DNA of 8,709 nucleotides from Bryobacteraceae bacterium (GTDB taxonomy: Bacteria; Acidobacteriota; Terriglobia; Bryobacterales; Bryobacteraceae). Below are positions 6,359 to 8,709 of the stretch, one piece after another (the first letter of the stretch is position 1; each line of letters opens with the position of its first letter). The position numbers were made by a program, and so were the translations under genes. Location of the stretch: positions 1-8,709 of the forward strand of contig JASHWA010000333.1 of NCBI GenBank assembly GCA_030044325.1, in the 5' to 3' direction. The notes under the pieces are model-generated. The model saw only the letters and a list, made by a program, of their open reading frames with translations. It did no database searches and was not told where the DNA came from.

Positions 6359-6398
6359 TGGCCGTTAATGAACGTTCATTAACGTGAATTGACGGCCA
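6359..6398. repeat. Palindromic intergenic repeat C (rpsI-rpsB gap)
   Basis: A perfect 20-bp palindrome, GTTAATGAACGTTCATTAAC (6364-6383), sits inside outer arms TGGCCGT (6359-6365) and ACGGCCA (6392-6398). Blocks of 10 bp can again be read: GTTAATGAAC GTTCATTAAC GTGAATTGAC. This resembles the other two palindromes of the cluster in period and core (AATGAACG) but is AT-richer. It begins 1-2 nt after the rpsI stop on the transcribed strand. The remaining gap to rpsB (6278-6358) holds the rpsB ribosome site and a TATAAC box (6353-6348) with no convincing -35. Confidence 0.7.
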
Positions 6399-6399
6399 T

Positions 6400-6792
6400 T
6401 TAACGCTTGGAGAACTGGAAGCGTTTGCGCGCGCCTTTCTGGCCGTACTTCTTGCGCTCATGTTGGCGGGGATCGCGTGTTAGCAGGCCCAGTCCCTTGA
6501 GCTTCGCGCGAAGCTCGGAATTGAATTCGAGCAGCGCGCGCGCGATGCCCAGTTTGGCCGCGCCCGCCTGTCCCGAGATCCCGCCGCCATCGGTGGTGAT
6601 CAGAATATCGAACTTATCGGCGGTTTCCGTGGCGAGCAGCGGCTGCCGCACGATGGCACGCGCGGCCTCGCTCGGAAAATAGTGTTCGAAAGTGCGGCCA
6701 TTGACGGTGATCACGCCTTTTCCCGACCGCAAAAACACGCGTGCGACCGCCGTTTTCCGGCGGCCCGTACCTAGATGTTGAACTAACGGCAA
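6400..6792 (-). CDS. rpsI: 30S ribosomal protein S9 (TTG start)
   Basis: S9 lies in the 30S head; its C-terminal tail reaches the P site and touches the tRNA anticodon loop. The 130-residue product has the expected length and landmarks: LGTGRRKTAVARVFLR (7-22), GVITVNGR, GGGISGQAGAAKLGIARALLEF, LLTRDPRQHERKKYGQKGARKRFQFSKR, ending in the universal SKR. The start is TTG at 6792, supported by GGAG at 6801-6798 with a 5-nt spacer. No ATG is available at the correct N-terminus. The gene follows rplM by 42 nt, the universal L13-S9 pair. Confidence 0.97.
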   Translation of the reverse strand: MPLVQHLGTGRRKTAVARVFLRSGKGVITVNGRTFEHYFPSEAARAIVRQPLLATETADKFDILITTDGGGISGQAGAAKLGIARALLEFNSELRAKLKGLGLLTRDPRQHERKKYGQKGARKRFQFSKR

Positions 6793-6797
6793 TCGAT

Positions 6798-6805
6798 CTC
6801 CTTTT
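6798..6805 (-). promoter_or_regulatory. Shine-Dalgarno deciding the TTG start of rpsI
   Basis: AAAAGGAG on the transcribed strand, 5 nt before TTG 6792. It fixes the start of S9 at the rare codon. Confidence 0.7.
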
Positions 6806-6834
6806 ATACAGCCAGCGCGACCGGCTTCATTCTC

Positions 6835-7263
6835 TTAAACGGCCAGCGGCGCTGGCCTTTGGGCATCGTGCGGGTGCTTCGGCCCGGCGTAAACTTTAAG
6901 CTTGCGATACATCTGTTTGCCGAGCTTGGTCTTGGGCAGCATCCCCTGGACCGCCTCTTCGACTATCCTCGCCGGACGCGTCTCGCGCACCGTGCGCGCC
7001 TTGGTTTCCGTCAAGCCGCCGGGATAACCCGAATGGCTGCGATAAATTTTCTGCTCCTCTTTACGACCCGTCAGGCGGATCTTGGCGGCATTGACGACCA
7101 CCACATGATCGCCGGTGTCGAGAAAGGGCGTGTAGCTGGGTTTATGTTTTCCCATGAGCACGCGCGCGGCTTTCGATGCCACGCGGCCGAGCACGGCGTC
7201 CTCGGCGTCGATCAGGTGCCATTGGCGCTCGATCGATTGGGCCGATGGAATTGCGGTTTTCAT
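6835..7263 (-). CDS. rplM: 50S ribosomal protein L13
   Basis: L13 is an early-assembly protein of the large subunit. The 142 residues match the family length. Landmarks: RQWHLIDAEDAVLGRVASKAARVLMGKHKPSYTPFLDTGDHVVVVNA (13-59), RLTGRKEEQKIYRSHSGYPGGL, and AVQGMLPKTKLGKQMYRKLKVYAGPKHPHDAQRP near the end. ATG 7263 is preceded by GGGAGAAGG with about 9 nt spacing. It is the first gene of the leftward run, and a promoter candidate lies about 40 nt upstream. rpsI follows. Confidence 0.97.
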   Translation of the reverse strand: MKTAIPSAQSIERQWHLIDAEDAVLGRVASKAARVLMGKHKPSYTPFLDTGDHVVVVNAAKIRLTGRKEEQKIYRSHSGYPGGLTETKARTVRETRPARIVEEAVQGMLPKTKLGKQMYRKLKVYAGPKHPHDAQRPAPLAV

Positions 7264-7301
7264 GTAGACAGACCTTCTCCCTGCGTCTAATTAACGCCTT
7301 C

Positions 7302-7331
7302 AGGTTAGCGAATGTGGTGAGTGCGTGTCAA
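7302..7331 (-). promoter_or_regulatory. Candidate sigma-70 promoter for rplM and the ribosomal run
   Basis: On the minus strand a perfect TTGACA (7331-7326) is followed after 18 nt by TAACCT (7307-7302), a weak -10. The start point would lie near 7295, leaving a leader of about 30 nt with the rplM ribosome site. The -35 box abuts the end of the long inverted repeat. Confidence 0.45.
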
Positions 7332-7412
7332 ACTGTTGGGTAGTGGGAAGTAGGGAGTCGGTAATGGGTAGTTGCCGATTTCCTACTTCCCACTACCCAC
7401 TACCCAGCAGTT
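7331..7412. repeat. Long inverted repeat with TAGTGGG heptamers between divergent genes
   Basis: Left arm from 7331 reads AACTGTTGGGTAGTGGG then AAGTAGGGAGTCGG. The right arm, read from 7412 on the other strand, gives AACTGCTGGGTAGTGGG, a second TAGTGGG, then AAGTAGGAAATCGG. The arms are near identical except that one has an extra TAGTGGG heptamer. About 15-18 nt separate them. The element fills the space between a -35 box on the left and a TATAAT on the right. It has no coding content. It could be a mobile palindromic element of the REP/MITE sort; no flanking target duplication is evident. Confidence 0.7.
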
Positions 7413-7417
7413 ATAAT
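7412..7417 (+). promoter_or_regulatory. Candidate -10 box for the cobalamin-binding gene
   Basis: Perfect TATAAT at the right end of the inverted repeat, 64 nt before the ATG at 7482. No TTGACA lies 16-18 nt upstream; that position falls within the repeat arm (closest is TTCCCA, 19 nt away). The rest of the leader (7418-7481) shows no strong Shine-Dalgarno. Confidence 0.35.
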
Positions 7418-7481
7418 GTTTTTGAGGTTGTCCACCGCTTCCGAAGGTCGCGGCGGACGGGTCCTCGCTTCTCGCTAGAAT

Positions 7482-7883
7482 ATGGATCACAGAATCCGGG
7501 TGCTGGTGGCAAAGCCCGGCCTCGACGGACACGATCGGGGCGCGAAGGTGATTGCCAGGGCGTTGCGCGACGCCGGTATGGAAGTCGTCTATACCGGACT
7601 GCGCCAGACGCCGGAGATGATCGTCAACGCAGCGCTCCAAGAGGACGTGCAGGTGATCGGGCTCTCGATTCTATCGGGCGCGCACAACGCGATTGTGCCG
7701 CGCGTGATGGAATTGCTCAAAGAGAAACAGATGACCGACGTCATGGTGATCGTCGGCGGCATCGTTCCGGATGAAGATGCCGCGCAATTGAAACGGCTCG
7801 GCGTGGCTGCTGTATATCAGCCCGGCGCCTCGCTCGAAGAAATTGTGGAGTTCATCCGCAGCTCGGTGAAGCAGGCCGCATAG
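7482..7883 (+). CDS. Cobalamin-binding subunit of methylmalonyl-CoA mutase type
   Basis: A 133-residue stand-alone B12-binding domain, as found in two-gene (split) methylmalonyl-CoA or related acyl-CoA mutases, where it carries adenosylcobalamin for the radical rearrangement catalysed by the larger partner. Motifs: VLVAKPGLDGHDRGAKV with the DxHxxG signature (Asp15, His17, Gly20; His17 replaces the lower axial ligand), GLSILSGAH (the SxL element) and VIVGGIVPDED (the GG element). The fold should be a Rossmann-like alpha/beta domain. The catalytic subunit is not in this window. ATG 7482 gives the typical family start; no strong ribosome site. The stop codon lies inside a perfect hairpin. It is divergent from rplM. 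Confidence 0.9.
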   Translation: MDHRIRVLVAKPGLDGHDRGAKVIARALRDAGMEVVYTGLRQTPEMIVNAALQEDVQVIGLSILSGAHNAIVPRVMELLKEKQMTDVMVIVGGIVPDEDAAQLKRLGVAAVYQPGASLEEIVEFIRSSVKQAA

Positions 7884-7898
7884 GAACGTCCTATGCGG
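7876..7898 (+). terminator. Perfect 10-bp hairpin spanning the stop codon
   Basis: CCGCATAGGA (7876-7885), loop ACG, TCCTATGCGG (7889-7898). The TAG stop of the cobalamin-binding gene is inside the left arm. No T-run follows on either strand, so it is not a standard intrinsic terminator; it may stabilise the mRNA end, reduce read-through to the next gene, or be a small palindromic protein site. Confidence 0.4.
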
Positions 7899-7936
7899 GT
7901 GCGTCAACGAAAAGAAAAACTAAAGAAAGAAACGGA

Positions 7937-8709
7937 ATGCAAGAGAAATTGAATATAGCGGTGTTCGTCGATTACGACAACATCGAGATCGGACTCAAAT
8001 CGACGCTGCGGCGCGAATTTGACGTTTCGCTGGCGCTCGACGCGCTCAAGGAGCGCGGCGACATTGTCGCCAAGTTCGCTTACGCGAACTGGGGCCGGCA
8101 GGACGGCGCCACGCGGCAGATGGCGGAAAACGCGGTGCAGATGGTGCAGCGCATTCCTTCGCCGCGCGGGGATAAGAACGGCGCGGATATCAATCTGGCG
8201 CTGGACGCGCTCGAAATGGCGTTCACGCACACGCACGTGAACGCGTTTGCCATCGTCAGCGGCGACAGCGATTTTATCCCGCTGGTGAACAAACTGAAGG
8301 AGTACGGAAAAACGGTGTTCGTGGTGGGCGGAAAAGCGTTCACCTCGACGATTCTTCAGCAGAATTGCCACGAGTTCATCAGCTTTGAATCGCTGATGGC
8401 GGATGCGCCGGAACGCTCGGCCGCGCCGGCGCTTCAGGAGGCGCGGCAGCAGCGGCAGCGGCCGGAGCGGCAGGATCGCGGCGACCGGCGGCAGCGGCCG
8501 GCTCCGCTCGAACTCGCGCAGGCGATGCCGCTGGTGGAGCGTGCGCTGCAAGTGCTCGAACGGCGGGCGGTGCAGCCGCAGCTGGGACTGTTGAAATCCA
8601 CGATGCTCCAGCTCGATCCGGCGTTCAACGAGCGCGCCTATGGAGCTTCGAGTTTTTCGGACTTCGTCGAAAAATTGAAGCGCGGCGATCTGGTGAACGT
8701 CAGCGGAAC
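7937..8709 (+). CDS. NYN-domain putative RNase with OST-HTH/LOTUS-like domain, 3' end outside window
   Basis: The first 257 codons are present and the frame is open to the edge. Residues 5 to about 155 form a NYN (LabA/limkain-b1-type, DUF88) domain of the PIN-like nuclease fold: AVFVDYDNIE (8-17) with Asp12 and Asp14, GDKNGADINLALDAL (78-92) with Asp84, and AIVSGDSDFIPLVNKL (105-120) with Asp110 and Asp112. These acidic residues would bind the metal for RNA cleavage. A Gln/Arg-rich, probably disordered linker (about 160-188) leads to a second domain (about 196-257+), PLVERALQVLERR...LLKSTMLQLDPAFNERAYGASSFSDFVEKL, which fits the OST-HTH/LOTUS RNA-binding fold. ATG 7937 is chosen because the NYN strand starts four residues later; only a weak site precedes it. 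RNA target unknown. It follows the cobalamin-binding gene by 53 nt. Confidence 0.88.
   Translation, partial: MQEKLNIAVFVDYDNIEIGLKSTLRREFDVSLALDALKERGDIVAKFAYANWGRQDGATRQMAENAVQMVQRIPSPRGDKNGADINLALDALEMAFTHTHVNAFAIVSGDSDFIPLVNKLKEYGKTVFVVGGKAFTSTILQQNCHEFISFESLMADAPERSAAPALQEARQQRQRPERQDRGDRRQRPAPLELAQAMPLVERALQVLERRAVQPQLGLLKSTMLQLDPAFNERAYGASSFSDFVEKLKRGDLVNVSG

Noticed and set aside
5387..6382. Long plus-strand open frame of 331 codons
   Set aside because: Antisense to rpsB, with His/Gly/Leu-rich content typical of a reverse-frame shadow.

Overview
The window is a GC-rich bacterial chromosome segment dominated by a minus-strand run of translation genes. The order rplM-rpsI-rpsB-tsf-pyrH-frr is a classic conserved bacterial cluster. 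The PVA-dehydrogenase-like PQQ protein with an N-terminal haem domain, the S2 N-terminus of the type LPSIS-MKELLEAGVHFGHQ, and the palindromic intergenic repeats suggest an acidobacterium of the Solibacter/Bryobacter type. That assignment is inference from pattern memory, not a search.

Layout, in transcription order from the divergent promoter region near 7264-7481. Leftward (minus): rplM (L13), rpsI (S9), rpsB (S2), tsf (EF-Ts), pyrH (UMP kinase), frr (ribosome recycling factor), a 67-residue predicted membrane protein coupled to frr by a 4-nt overlap, then after a 95-nt gap a 313-residue protein joining a degenerate cytidylate-kinase-like half to a PD-(D/E)XK-nuclease-like half, a possible 20-residue coupling peptide, hpt (hypoxanthine phosphoribosyltransferase), and the first 474 codons of a secreted haem/PQQ dehydrogenase that leaves the window at base 1. 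Rightward (plus): a stand-alone cobalamin-binding subunit of the methylmalonyl-CoA mutase type, then a NYN-domain putative RNase with a C-terminal OST-HTH/LOTUS-like domain that leaves the window at base 8709.

The core genes cover ribosome parts (L13, S9, S2), elongation (EF-Ts), recycling (RRF), and nucleotide supply (UMP kinase, purine salvage by Hpt). The least explained parts are the kinase-like/nuclease-like protein translationally linked to hpt, and the non-coding layer. That layer includes three intergenic palindromes with a 10-bp internal period, each placed 0-6 nt after a stop codon (rpsI, rpsB, tsf). A different long inverted repeat with a TAGTGGG heptamer sits between the divergent promoters. 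rpsB appears to begin at CTG and rpsI at TTG, each with a well-spaced Shine-Dalgarno, while tsf and pyrH, which follow palindromes directly, have no visible Shine-Dalgarno. No tRNA, rRNA, CRISPR array, insertion sequence or phage gene was seen. No gene-free stretch exceeds 300 bases; the longest is 7264-7481.
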